From the NCBI GenBank assembly GCA_012932865.1, contig SAXG01000002.1, positions 1,674,001 through 1,738,000 of the forward strand: a stretch of DNA of 64,000 nt. The letters run 5' to 3'. Position 1 is the first letter of the stretch. Each line of letters opens with the position of its first letter. This document shows, piece by piece, positions 36,232-47,299 of this stretch. Made by a program: the position numbers and the translations under genes. Below the pieces are notes generated by a model that was given only the letters and a program-made list of their open reading frames with translations, did no database searches and was not told the origin of the DNA. Source of the stretch: Amylostereum areolatum (taxonomy: Eukaryota > Basidiomycota > Agaricomycetes > Russulales > Stereaceae).

Positions 36232-37199
36232 TAACGTTGGGAGATGCGACGAGATGGCGAGTGGGGAGGCCTTGGCGGGCGTGGGTGTGTCCGAGCCCGG
36301 TGGGAAGGCGGGGGACGGGGGAGCGTGCGTTCATTGTGAATAAATGACGGAACGTAGGCAGAATTGAATGAGGGGAGGTACCGCTTCCTAGGAGGGGAGC
36401 GCGCGCGCGAGTGGGTGCGTATAAGTGGTGAATATTGAAGTGTTGGTGGAGTTTGTTGGTCGTCGTCGTTCGGGGGCACGACGCTGCGAAGGGGTGGGGC
36501 ATTGAATGCATGATGCCGAAAGGGAAAAGGCAAAGGTGGAGAGATCTCGAGAAGTGAATGGGGGGCGGCGGGCGTGTAAAGCGGTAGTGGGGGATGTTGG
36601 ACCGCGACCCGTACTGAGGCAAATGAAGCGCAGCCGTCGGGGAGACGTGCGCGTCTCTGGCGTCGAGGGCACCGACGACGGAGGTCGAGGGAGGGGAAGG
36701 GCAAAGTAAGCGCGGGAGGGGAAGGGCGTGCCTGGGACAGGGGGGGACGGAAGCGGGATCTCCGATCGAGGCCCCCGGCGTTTGCGAACGCGGTCAGACT
36801 GCTGTGCCTGTCAAATGTACTTGGCGCGAGCGGAACGGAATTCGATGGGGGATCGAGTCGGTTCGGTTCGAGGGGGAGAGGACCGAGGGTGGGTGGCGCA
36901 GACGGGCGGGGATGGGAGGCTGAGGGGAGCCCGGAGGGGGTGGCAGGTAGGGGCAGAAGCAGGCTTCGGGTGGATGTGCCAGATTGGAGTTTGGGGATGG
37001 AAATGGGAAATATGGGGTCCTGGGACACGGCTGGAGAGGGAGAGACGGGGAGCAATCAGGGGCCACTCTCGTCCTCTCCTCCCGATCCGTCCTTCCCTTC
37101 CTCCTCATCTTTCAAATACCCGCCCTGTCCTCTCCCCTCTCCTCCTCCCATCCCCATCTCCCACCTTCCACCCTCCACGTTGCCCGCCGCCTCCACCCC
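36232..37199. other. Upstream region of the Zn(II)2Cys6 gene
   Basis: Purine/pyrimidine-skewed GC-rich DNA. Long open frames on minus (36129-37055) are proline/serine-rich and look like chance. A CT-rich run at 37075-37195 directly precedes the ATG at 37200, typical of strong fungal leaders. Confidence 0.4.
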
Positions 37200-39091
37200 A
37201 TGGATTTGTCCCCCGGCGGCTTTGATCCCCAGCTCAAGACGGAAGACATGCCCCAGCTCGACTTTGAGTTCACGCTCGACCTCGACCACCGCAAACGCAG
37301 GCGAAATCGGACCACCCAATCCTGCCTCAACTGCCACACCTCCAAACGAAAAGTACTTCGCCGCCTTCCCGTCTTCTCCCACTTCCCCTCATCGTCATCG
37401 CCCCTTCTCTCTTCAGTGCGACAGAAAGCGCCCCTGCCAGCGCTGCATCCAGCTCGGCCTCGTACGTTCCCTCTTCGCTCCCTCCACCTTCCTTCGTCCT
37501 TATCCCCGCCCGCCCAGACCGGTCTGTGCGTGTACGAGATCGACGACCCCGCCCTCAGGTGCGCGCTCTCTCTCTCTCCCTCCCGCCCTTTTTTCCCCCT
37601 CCTCCCCCCCGCCTTCCCGCCCATCCCCGTGCATCCCCGATCGCCCTCCTTATCCCTACCGCCCGTCCCTGCCCATCTTTCCCACCGCCCTCGCATCTCT
37701 CTTCGCCTCTTTTCGCGCCCTGATTGACCTCACCGCCCCCTGCCTCCTCCCCGCCCCCACCGCCCCCGTCCTGCCCGCCATCCACGATCCTTTCCTTTCC
37801 TTTCCTCACGCTTCCCGTTTCCTGTTCGTACCTGTTCGACTCGTCTCGCCCCCCCACGTTCCGCTTGTTCCCGCACGCTCCTGCCCTCCATTGACGCCCG
37901 ACCTCCCAGAGATGACCCGAACGTGGACGAGACCACCCGTCTCCGAAATCGCATCGCAGAGCTCGAGAGCCTCGTCCGTGAACTGCGCGGTCAGTCCCCC
38001 CCCCCCTTTTCCGCCTTCCCCACCCTCCTCTCCGCGGTCCCCGTGCCCCCTTCGAACGATCCTCCCCATCCCGAATCGCTCGATTCGATCGCCTCGTTGC
38101 CCCCTCCCCTTTCCAGCACGCGAATCCCTCCTTCCCGATGTTGCCCCGCCCCGGCTCATCCGTCCTTCCGCCCACCACCGCATCCTCCTCCCCTTTCTCC
38201 TCCTCCCTCCTCCTCCTCCCGTCCTCCAGCTCACCCTTCCCCCCCATTCCCAGGCAAACCCCATCCCCGCTGGGCCGACGCCAGCTTCTGCGACGGCGAC
38301 CCCGCCGAGAAATGGCATTCCCGCGCCGCCAAGCGCCCTCCCATGCAGCTCAACCTCCGCCGCCAGCGCGACGCCCTCGTCCTCGGTCAGATGCCGCCCC
38401 CGAACCCCCTCGCCGCCGCCCACTACCCGCTCACCTCCCCCTCCGTCAAATCGGAACCCGGCGACCTCGCCGCCGCCGCCCACTTCCCCTTCCGCTTCTC
38501 CCCCTCCCCCGACTCCGCCACCAGCTCCCCCTACGCCATCTTCCCGCCCCAGCACCCCTACGAGCAGGACCATCCGATGTCCGCCGCCGCCGCCACCTCC
38601 TACCAGGACTCGCCCTCCGCCGACGCCTTCTACAGTCCGTACTCCCAACATCCCCAGCTCGCCTTCCACACCGACCCCGGCGACAGTCGGTATACCGCCG
38701 CCGCGCCCGGAGGCCAACACGCCCACTCCCCGCACGGCCCCTTCTGCGCGTGCTTGACGAACCCCGCCGCGGCGCACACCCTCATCGCCCTCTCCCAGCA
38801 GCTCCGCAACGCGCTCCAACTCCTGCTCACCCTGCCCGAACACGCCGTCGACGCGTGCGTGCTCACGCGCCAGATCCAGGTCCTCAACGACGTGCTGCAG
38901 TACGTCCCCTCCCGCTCGCTCTCGCTCGTCGTATCCCTCCGTTCCGACACTTTTTGCGCGCGCGCTCTTTTTTTGTTTTGTTTTTGTGGGGTCTGGCGCT
39001 CCCGTTGGTAGCTCATGCCTCGATCATCATAGCGGGAACGCGAACGGCGGGGCGGGGTTCCATTCGCAGCAGCAGCAGCAACACGAACACG

Positions 39092-39145
<54 letters not shown>

Positions 39146-39644
39146 AGCAGCAACAACAGCACATGCACGCGCAACACGCCCACCCGCACACGCCCTCCCG
39201 CCCCCATCCGCACGCGCAACACTCCCCGCACCACCACGTCCCACCCCACCTCACCCACTCTCAACACCACCCACCACCCGCACCACCCCCAACAGCAGCC
39301 CGCACCCGCACCACCACCACCCCGCCGGCGCCCCCTCCGCCCGCTACACCGACCACGAGATGCGCGGGTACGAGGGCAGCACCCCGCCCGACAGCGACGT
39401 CATGACCCCGCTCTCGAGCGCCGAGTCCGCGCCCCCCGGCGCCGGCGCCGGCCACGTCCTCCACGAGTCCCACGACCCGCACGAGCACGCGGAGTGGGCG
39501 GCCGCGCTCGCGCAGGCGCGCGGGCACGGCGCGTCCTTCAACCCGTATTTTCCGCCGCTGCCGCCGGGCGAGAAGGGCGTGGGCGGCGGGGGGCCCGGCG
39601 GGGGAGGCGGCGGTGGGGGGATGGAGGAGTACGGGGTGATGTGA
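37200..39644 (+). CDS. Zn(II)2Cys6 fungal transcription factor with glutamine tract
   Basis: DNA-binding regulator of the fungal binuclear zinc-cluster class. The ATG at 37200 follows a CT-rich leader and opens an acidic segment (MDLSPGGFDPQLKTEDMP). The cluster is complete once two introns are removed: CLNC, six residues, C, five residues, C-x2-C, eight residues, C, matching C-x2-C-x6-C-x5-C-x2-C-x8-C. A short coiled coil follows (TTRLRNRIAELESLVREL, about 37938-37990). After another intron comes a long disordered region with KSEPGD, then a helical domain with FCACLTNPAAAHTLIALSQQ and TRQIQVLNDVLQ (38740-38895). After the intron ending at about 39030 comes a Gln tract and His/Pro-rich sequence. 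The natural-looking end (DSDVMTPLSSAES to MEEYGVM) is in another frame, so a one-base indel near 39250-39300 is likely. Confidence 0.8.
39066..39166 (+). repeat. CAG/CAA repeat encoding a polyglutamine tract
   Basis: About 30 mostly CAG codons with CAA interruptions and a few His, Glu and Arg codons, in the reading frame of the Zn(II)2Cys6 protein. On the other strand it is a CTG run. Confidence 0.85.
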
Positions 39645-40894
39645 TCGGACGCGTCGAGGGGCGCGCGTGTGTGTGTGTGTTGGGTGGGGTCTGGTCCACC
39701 GAGCGCGCCTCGGTTTCTTGCTTGCGTCGGGGGGCCCGTCCGTCGGTCGTCCGCTCGCCTTTCTTCTCCGTTCAGAACGTGGGGCATGCGAACTTTGGTG
39801 GTCGTGGCCTGGAGATCGGGATACCCGCGCTCCCCCTTCGACTTTTCTCCGCGACTTTTTGTGTATTGGTACGATCCCCGTGTTTCCTTTGGTACTACGA
39901 GCCCCCCTCGCTTCTTGTGTCGTCGTCGTCGTCGTCGTTCCTACTTTACCACCCGGGGGGAGGGGGTCGTCGTCAGGAAATGGACCAGGTCCTCTGTTTC
40001 GTCGCTGTTTCGTTGTTTTTTCGGGCGGTCGCCCGTGTACTACTTTATTTAGCCTAGGATGGCAGGGTATTCGGTGTGCGTTCTACTCGGGGTCGCTTCT
40101 TACTTTGGGTCGGGTGCGTACGTACGTACGTACGCACGCACGGGGTCTTTTTTTGTGTGTGTTTTTTTTTGTCTGGGGCCGCTTGTCGTGTGTAAGGGTA
40201 TATATAACGCGTCCGATCGGGACGGCGAATTCGCGCGATGCGTCGTCGTGTCGCTCTCCTCCCTTTTTGTTGTTGTTGTTGTTGTTTTGGTTTGGTTTGT
40301 GGAATGTATACGAGTTCTACAGCTAGCAGTCTCGGTATGTTTGGCGTCGGCGCTTCAGCTTCAGCGTCTGGCCCGGGGGAGGCCGCGGCCGGTCCACATG
40401 GCGGGCAGGGTGAGTTCAATAAATACTTAAGCATGTGGCGGTCGACTCTGATCCTTAGGGGCTGCCAGTTGGCGGTCTCGTCAGGTCTCGTCGGTCGTTT
40501 GCAATTGGGGGCGACGGACGTCGACGCACGGCGCGTGACTCGGCTGGGCCATTTGCTGCAGACGGACGAGTCACGTTGTGTGGACTGTGGTGGGCGCTTG
40601 TCGGTGCCCCCCGAACAAGCGCCTACGGGAGGTAACGATTAAATAAGTCACTTCACTTTATGCGAGCGCGGGGCACCTCTCGTGCGCGCCACGAATATTG
40701 TGATGCTTATTCCACGTCCTCTGGGACTAGATATGAGGATGCGACACGTGCACCGGTTCCACGAACCCAAGTGCAGGCCCCGGCGTACTACGAGTCTACG
40801 ACACGATGCAGCATGTAAGGCAGCAGCGGACCGACTCCGCCGGCCCATGTAATCGTCTAGCTCAAGCTCGAAGGCCCACCTCCCCTCGCTGCAC
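39645..40894. other. 3' flank of transcription factor gene with simple repeats
   Basis: No gene I can support. Holds GT repeats (about 39667-39680), GTC repeats (39920-39937), ACGT repeats (40118-40140), T-rich runs and a GTT repeat (about 40268-40287). Confidence 0.4.
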
Positions 40895-42651
40895 TCAACC
40901 GCCGTCCAACCGGAACCGAAACACCCTCTCCCCCGCCTTGCCCACCTCCGTCACTTGCCCCTCGCCCTCCCCCTCGCCCGCGCCCTCCGCACCGAGCGCC
41001 CACCGCGGCCGCTCCGCGAAATACACCCTCCTTCCGCCTCCCCCACCGTCCCCCCCGCCCGGCGCGCGGGCGACGAGCACGACCGTCGACGCGCGCGTGC
41101 CGTACGCCGCGGCGGGGCGGGGCGGGATCGAGATGCTCTGGCGGCGGTCGAGCGGGTTGGCGGGGTCGGGCGGGGGGTCGGAGCGCAGTCTATCGGAGGA
41201 AGGGAGGGCGCTCGTCAGCGGGGGGACTGGCGCGGTTTGAAAAGCAGGGACTGAAGGGGAAGCGCGAACGCGAACGCGAACGGAGGACCGGAATGGCCGA
41301 CGCGAGAGCCAAGCACGTCGCGCGGGCGGCGGCCGGGCGGCTCGAGGGGTTCGCGCCATACGTACGTCGTCGTTTGTCCGTTAGAGGCGGCGTGACGAGC
41401 GGGAGAAGAGAAGAAAGAGGGGAGAGAGAGAGAGAGGATCTCCCCCTGCCCCCCTGCCGCCCCGCGCTCCACCCTCGCCCTGCCCCGCCTCATCCGCTCG
41501 CACGAGGCCGAGATGAAAGCCCAAAATGAAGTGTGGAGCGAAGCGGAGAGAGTTGCGCGCTCCAAAGCGGCGGGAGATCGTTCGCGGGGCACCGAGCCAC
41601 AGCGACCCGAACCCCGGGGGTCGGGCGGAGGGCGGAGAGGGAAGGGGGGGGGGCCGGAATTCAAGGTTGACGGGGAACAAACACACGCACGCTAAGAGCG
41701 CGAACAGGCGGTCCGCGAGCTCCTCTTCGCTTGCGCCCGCCGGGAGCGCGTCCAGGGTATCGTTCAGGACGGCCGTGCCCTGCGCGACCTTGGGCCACGG
41801 CGCCGCGCGCCCTTCCGTGTCCGCCGCGTTCGACAGGCCGCCGCACGCGCGTTCCGCGACGGACAGCGCGCGGTGACGCAGCGGGCCGCCGCCGCCGCCG
41901 TTCGTCACCAGCGCGGCGTGCGCGGCGCCGGGGGAGGCGGCGTCGAAGAGGAGCAGGTTGAAGCCCGCGTAGGGCGTGTGCGCGTTCGTCCGGACGAGGG
42001 ACTCTGCGGCGTCCGCGACGGATTTAGGGTCGGAAGGGGGGGAATGTTCGAGGAGGAAGGACTCGAGGAGGTGGCCGCGCGAGGACGGGTAGGGCGTCTC
42101 GGGCGGTGGCTCGGTGATGTTCGTCCTAAGTTAGAAAGCGGTGAGTGTCAGTTGTTTGTCCCGGGTTTTTTTTAATAATATTTTTTCACGAGTGGGTCAG
42201 CGAAGCCGATTAGAAGCGATGGGGAGGGGTGACCGGGGAGGGAAATAAGTGCGGATCGGGAGGAGCGTAAGGTGTAAGTGACAGCCTAGGCTTACTTACA
42301 GGAATGCGAGTCGTCCGCGCCGAGAGAGGCCCAGCCATGTGCCGCCGGCAACGAGGATCGCGTCCGGAGAGCACGCGTGCGTTCTCCGGGGCGTGCGGGA
42401 GCGAGCGGCGATCTTCGTCGGACTCGGGGCCTGGGGGAGGGGGGGCGCTTGGGACGGTGGACTCGAACGCGTGGAAATGCGCGGGCACGGTCGGGCGCGC
42501 GAGGAACTCGTCTCGGTTCGCGCAGAGGATGCTGGGTGGAGCGTTGGCAAACGCGATGGTCTGATCAGCGGGTCACGGCGAGGATACGTGGGCGTGGGCC
42601 GACGTACAGTGCGTATTCGGGGTGCGTGAGGGACCAGAAGCCGACGCACAT
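40895..42651 (-). CDS. TANGO2: TANGO2/NRDE family protein
   Basis: Homolog of the transport-and-Golgi-organisation 2 family, in which animal and yeast members have been tied to heme handling and lipid metabolism. The ATG at 42651 gives the conserved MCVGFWSL start with Cys2. An intron follows, then ILCANRDEFLARPT, the family's NRDE motif. The next conserved block, GRD-(L)-VAGGTWLGLSRRGRLAFLTN, is split between two frames at about 42355: removing one C from CC restores it, so a one-base insertion is likely. Later come SRGHLLESFL, HTPYAGFNLLLFD and LVTNGGGG, RACGGLSNAADTEG, and ELADRLFALL. The last exon has RQSISIPPRPAAAYGTRASTVVLV and a YFAERP segment near the C-terminus, also typical. At least four introns. 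Family membership is firm; the exact biochemical role is unknown. Confidence 0.84.
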
Positions 42652-43916
42652 AGTCGTGGAGGGGTCGATGGGCGCGCACGCGAGAAAAGATGGATGGATT
42701 GTCGATGGCGTTTGAGTCGAGCGCTCGGAAGATCCGGTCGGATGGGCCCAGGGTGCGCGGAGATAATTCTATTCTGTCCGTTGGAGCGGGGGGGGGACTT
42801 TGCCAGGTATAGTGCAAGGTTCAACGCGGACGTGTTCGTGCCTTTTGCCCGACTTGGTGACTTGGTGGGTATCGTCTATCCCTAGAGGTTAATCCGATCT
42901 GCTGATTGAGAAGTCGAGGGAGTCCGAGGCGCTCGGAGGAGGAGGGGGGGAGAGGATAGAAGTTGGAAGCAAGTGAGGGGCTCGACCGCGCGCGAGAGCC
43001 GGGGACAGTGCCTGCTGGAACGATCAACATTCAACTTCATTGTTCGACGCGGCGAACTGGAGGGGGGCAGGCACGCAGGCTATCCCTACGTGAGTGAGCG
43101 ATCTCGTCGGGAGATGGACGAAGACAGGCAAGCTGTTGCTCCCTTCGAAGTGAACAATCGTATGAACCTGGGAGAAAGATCCCTGAGCCTGGCCGCCGTG
43201 CCAATCACGACGACTCGGTCTGCTGGCGGCGGTTCATCAGAAACCTCGAACCAGGCCACACACGCAGAATCGATTCGTTCCGTCGACGCAGGCTGGCGGG
43301 GGGGGGATGAAATGACGCGCTCACCCGGAGAGAGAGATGTTGTCAGCTGCAGTGGGGAAGTGTGGGGCGATTTTGACTATTAAGCGTTACATAATGCAAT
43401 GTGCGTTTCTCATCGGCAGTTTCCGACGCATCCGTCTGAGTCTGAACTTCTACACGGCATTGAAGTCAAGGCTCAGCCCAGGCTGCCCAGTGCCCACACG
43501 TCTACCGCCCCGGTCTCTCGACTGTATTGCGCAGAGTCCGAGGGAAGGTTCGGCCTAAACTTCACAACGCTCGTCCCCCTTGCCGCCGTCTCAAGTCAAG
43601 AACCGTGTGGTGGCACGCGCTGGGCGGCCGACTCTACTCAGTACACAGTAACACAACGGCGCCCTCGTGCAATTGCTCGCGTGCAGCTAGTTCGAAGAAG
43701 CAAACCCGCACCCCCCGGCTGTTAGCGCGTCGTTCAGCGCCCGGTTAATGTAATCATACAGCGTGTGCGTATCTCTGATACGTACGATGCATACAAACGA
43801 CTCGAGACCGAGGGCGGGCCCACCGCCGCCCCCACCGCGCAAAGGCCGACCCCGACACGCACAGAATACAGTACACGATCAGCATTGGAAAGAGGCGATC
43901 AGAATGAGAAGAGCGC
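42652..43916. other. Intergenic upstream of TANGO2
   Basis: No supported gene. Short GC-rich frames on plus (for example 42973-43383) lack motifs. Confidence 0.4.
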
Positions 43917-45947
43917 TTAGCGCGCGATGCCGTACACGACCTTCGTCTCAGGCTCGGGCCCGGCGAGAGTGTTGAATGAGAGCTCGCTCGCGCCAGGCGC
44001 GGCGTGCGCGAACGGTTTCGCCGGTAGTGTGGGGATCAGCACGGAGGAAGTCGAGGTCGAGTGGTGTGTGCTGGCGGTGCGGGTGGTGCCACGGGGGGCG
44101 AAACGACGCGTGTTTAGGCTGGGGAGGATTGTCAGTGTGAGTATTTGTTGTGCGGATGGCAATATGGCGATGGAACGCACGTTCCGATGCTGGCAATAAC
44201 ATATACTGAACGATGAGTTATGAGAGGGATGAGAGAGTTTGTGGTCATTTAGGAGGGGAACTTACGTTTGCTGGCGACGAAGTAGAGCCCGATGTAGATA
44301 AAGTTGTTGCGCATCGCGCGGTTCTGGATGCGAACGTCAGCCGAAGGGCGCGTCGAGTACGATGGTGAGAACGAACGCACGCAGACGAGCACCGCGATGC
44401 TGCACGCGCTGTATACAGGATTAGCGACAAACAAAGAACATGATGGTATGGTACGGTGAGAGACCTCACCAGGTAATGAAACCCGTGTTAAGCGAGAAGA
44501 AAGTGAGTCGGTTGATGAGCGTGTCTCTGGAGGGCATCGACGCTCAGTTCGAGGCGAGATCAGTCTGGAAGGGAGGCGACACACGTGGGGGAGCCCGTGC
44601 GCATTCGGTGGAGGAAGAACGCCATCGCGGTCGTCGTCACGATGTCGACCGCCGCTCTCAGGGCGAGGGAGATCGTCCCGAGGTACTGTTCTTTCGTTGA
44701 GACGCACGCACGAGAGAAAGATGACTTGAAGAGAGCTGCGTACCGAGATCGTGCTTTCTTGACTGACCTCGATGGTGAAGCTGGCCAGCACGATGAGTCG
44801 TCCATAGTGGCACGACAAACCGAGGGCATGACGAACCTTTTGATGACGTAGACTGGGGAGCAACGCGTGTCAGACGTGAGGAGAACGGATGGGGGAGGGG
44901 AACACGCACCGAGCGCGAGGCCTGATCGGAAATCGCGGTCATGTGCGTCACACATCCGCGGGGGGGAGGGGAAGCATAGTACGTACCTAGATGGACCAGG
45001 ACCATCGCAATCTAATCCTGAACTTCAGTCTCGAGGACATAAACGGGGCCGGGGGGCTCGCGACTCACGAGGGGGGCAGCGGCGAGGATGCTGCCGTTGC
45101 TGACTGCGACCGTCGGTCAGTCTCGTCCCCAGTCTCAGAGCTGACGGCGTACATTTCCAAAGGCGCATGGCGTAGCAGCTGAAACCGATGGTGGGCGACA
45201 CAGGAAAGCGTTATATACGGTGAATGCGTACATTTGGACGACGGTAGCTATTGTTGCCTGCGTCCACGGTGTCAGAGACGGGCAAAATTCAAGAAAGAGA
45301 CAAAAGATAACGCACCCCGAGAACGACCTGAATCTGAGATGAAATTCGATAAAATTCATTGGAGAAAATGGGAACAACCTCATGACTCACGCTCAAGCTC
45401 CTACGGGATGGGCCCGCGTCATGGTCTATACAGCCAGGGCGGAGAAAGAGCAACGCACCAGACAGGCCTCTCGTTAAACGCGTCCGTATCTCCAAAATTC
45501 CTGTACGAGACATATTGTGGGTCGGGGAGCCGGGAGAGCATAAATAGAATGCGCACGCTATTGCATAAAACCAGACGACGTGACCGACGAGTGCTTGGTG
45601 GAACAGTTCGCAGAGCCTTGACAGGATATCGACTACATGTATAAACACGAAAGGCAGGACGGTACACCCACCATAAAAAAGCGACCTTACGCGGCGATAC
45701 ATGTCGGCGGGAGGCGCGTGCAGAAAACGACGTGATTGCTCACTAGTAATTTGTTACCCGCACCGTCGTTCGGATACCGCCCATAGTACCTCCACGCCTG
45801 GGTGCAAATGATGCCAAGCAGACTGCAGGCGGTGTCACCTATAAAATTTTGTGCTGACAGAACGGAAAACGCTCACAGACAGGAAACCCCCCAACCGACG
45901 AACAAGGCGCCTATTGTGTTGGCGAGCGAGGGAGTTCCGGACCCCAT
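43917..45947 (-). CDS. DUF6534-like seven-helix membrane protein
   Basis: Multi-pass membrane protein of a large mushroom family of unknown function. The ATG at 45947 opens SLANTIGALFVGWG, the usual first helix. After an intron comes ACSLLGIICTQAWRYYGRYP, matching the family's Q-x-Y/W-x-YY-x-x-YP pattern. Then follow VDILSRLCELFHQALVGHVVW (third helix) and further helix-coding exons around 45380-45000. The exon at 44760-44600 has LGTISLALRAAVDIVTTTAM with FFLHRMRTG. After a 40-bp intron comes SMPSRDTLINRLTFFSLNTG, the most typical block of the family (R-T-G...D-x-L-I-N-x-L-x-x-F-x-x-N-T-G). The end has NNFIYIGLYFVASKR and a short disordered tail. Seven or more exons are needed. No ligand or enzyme activity is known; the topology resembles receptors. 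Confidence 0.74.
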
Positions 45948-47299
45948 GTTCCGCAAGTTACACTGGGATGCAAAAAGAGCACCAAACGCGCGGGCGGGGC
46001 AAGGAAAGCGGGGAGAAGCGATGCGCGCCTCGCGCATCGACTCGCTTTTTGTAGGTTTCCCCATGTCTAGTAGATTCCTGATGGGTAGCCACATGCTCCG
46101 GTGAAAATTGCGCAGTTTCAGCGATGCGGAAAGAGCTGGCGCCGAAAGTTTGGCTTTTCATATCTATCGTCAGCGACGATGATGGTGGCGAGCACGCCCA
46201 TGACGAATACATACATATCGCGGGTCCAGTCGGGAAACAGTCGCGCCAGAACCTGGTACATACGTGCGGCGACAAACGACAAAAGGAGGTTTGCGCCTCG
46301 GGTGTGACGGATCTTGCTTGATACCGGGCGCTGGTTTTGAACAAACGGGTGCTCTCTTGAGGTTATATTCACCGATGCCGGACGGGAAATGGGTTGCGGT
46401 GTACTTGGGATGATGGGGCTTCGGGGGCGTGGTGCGTCATGCGGGGCATTATCGGCTTCATAGAAAAGGTGGGAAGAAGGCTGAAGGAGCTAGGAAGAAC
46501 GTCGATCAGGGTTCGGTCTATAGCTGTGGCAGTACATCCGGAGGAAACCTACTTATCGGTGGACAGGAATGGACCGGAATGGTGGCCGTGGAGCATAGCC
46601 GTCGTTGCAAACTTGCAGTACGCACCGATTAGCCGATAGAGACCGCGACTTCAGTCTTCATCAAGTCGTCAGAAGACGAGCCTGTGGCGTTGATAATTTT
46701 AATGAGCGCATAACTATGCCCTTGTACGTCGATGTTCAATTGGGCGAGATGAGTACGGAGTCGGCTACAGCTGTATTTCGCGATGGAAGGGGCGATGGAA
46801 GAAGGCTGTGGGGTGCAAGAAGTCGTGGGTTGTCCACCGTAAACCAGTGTTTGAGCTCTGAGATCTTTCTTTCTAGAAGAAGTATATAGTGGCACTTTCC
46901 TACGGGATGCACAATGGGCCTGCGAGTGACTTTAGTTCACCTTCTGACAACCTTCTGACTCTGGATTCGGAGTTAGTGATTTTTAAGGAAGAAGGACAAG
47001 AGACGGACGCATGTTACTGAGAGCACTCAGATGCTTCTTGCTGTCGGTGGGATGAGAAAGGGGTGCAGACTGAGACTCGTTACCAGTCGACCGAAGTAAC
47101 ACTTTTTGGGATCATGGCCGCTGGCGAGACAAAACTTGGAAGTGAACGCAGGAAACCGTGGGAATCTTCGTCGGCATCCTCGGGGTTCGTGGTCTTCGCG
47201 CGGTCGTCGCCAGCGTCCGAGTCCTACTCGCGTCCCACACGACCTCTCCCTCACCGTCTGCCCCGGCTGAAGCCATTAGAGACCGTGCATCTCACCGAT
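45948..47299. other. Intergenic; two unassigned minus-strand open frames
   Basis: Two frames might be exons: minus 46372-46118 with a hydrophobic YVFVMGVLATIIVADD helix, and minus 46895-46629 (88 residues, no motif). Neither can be joined into a recognisable gene. The region also contains the promoter of S28 copy 2. Confidence 0.3.

Noticed and set aside
36129..37055. 308-codon frame on minus
   Set aside because: It crosses the transposon's right repeat into low-complexity flank and has no domain.
37806..38843. 345-codon Gly/Arg/Val-rich frame on minus
   Set aside because: Antisense shadow of the zinc-cluster exons.
38138..40057. 639-codon open frame on plus
   Set aside because: Shadow of the zinc-cluster gene in another frame (Arg/Pro/His-rich) that continues into its 3' flank.
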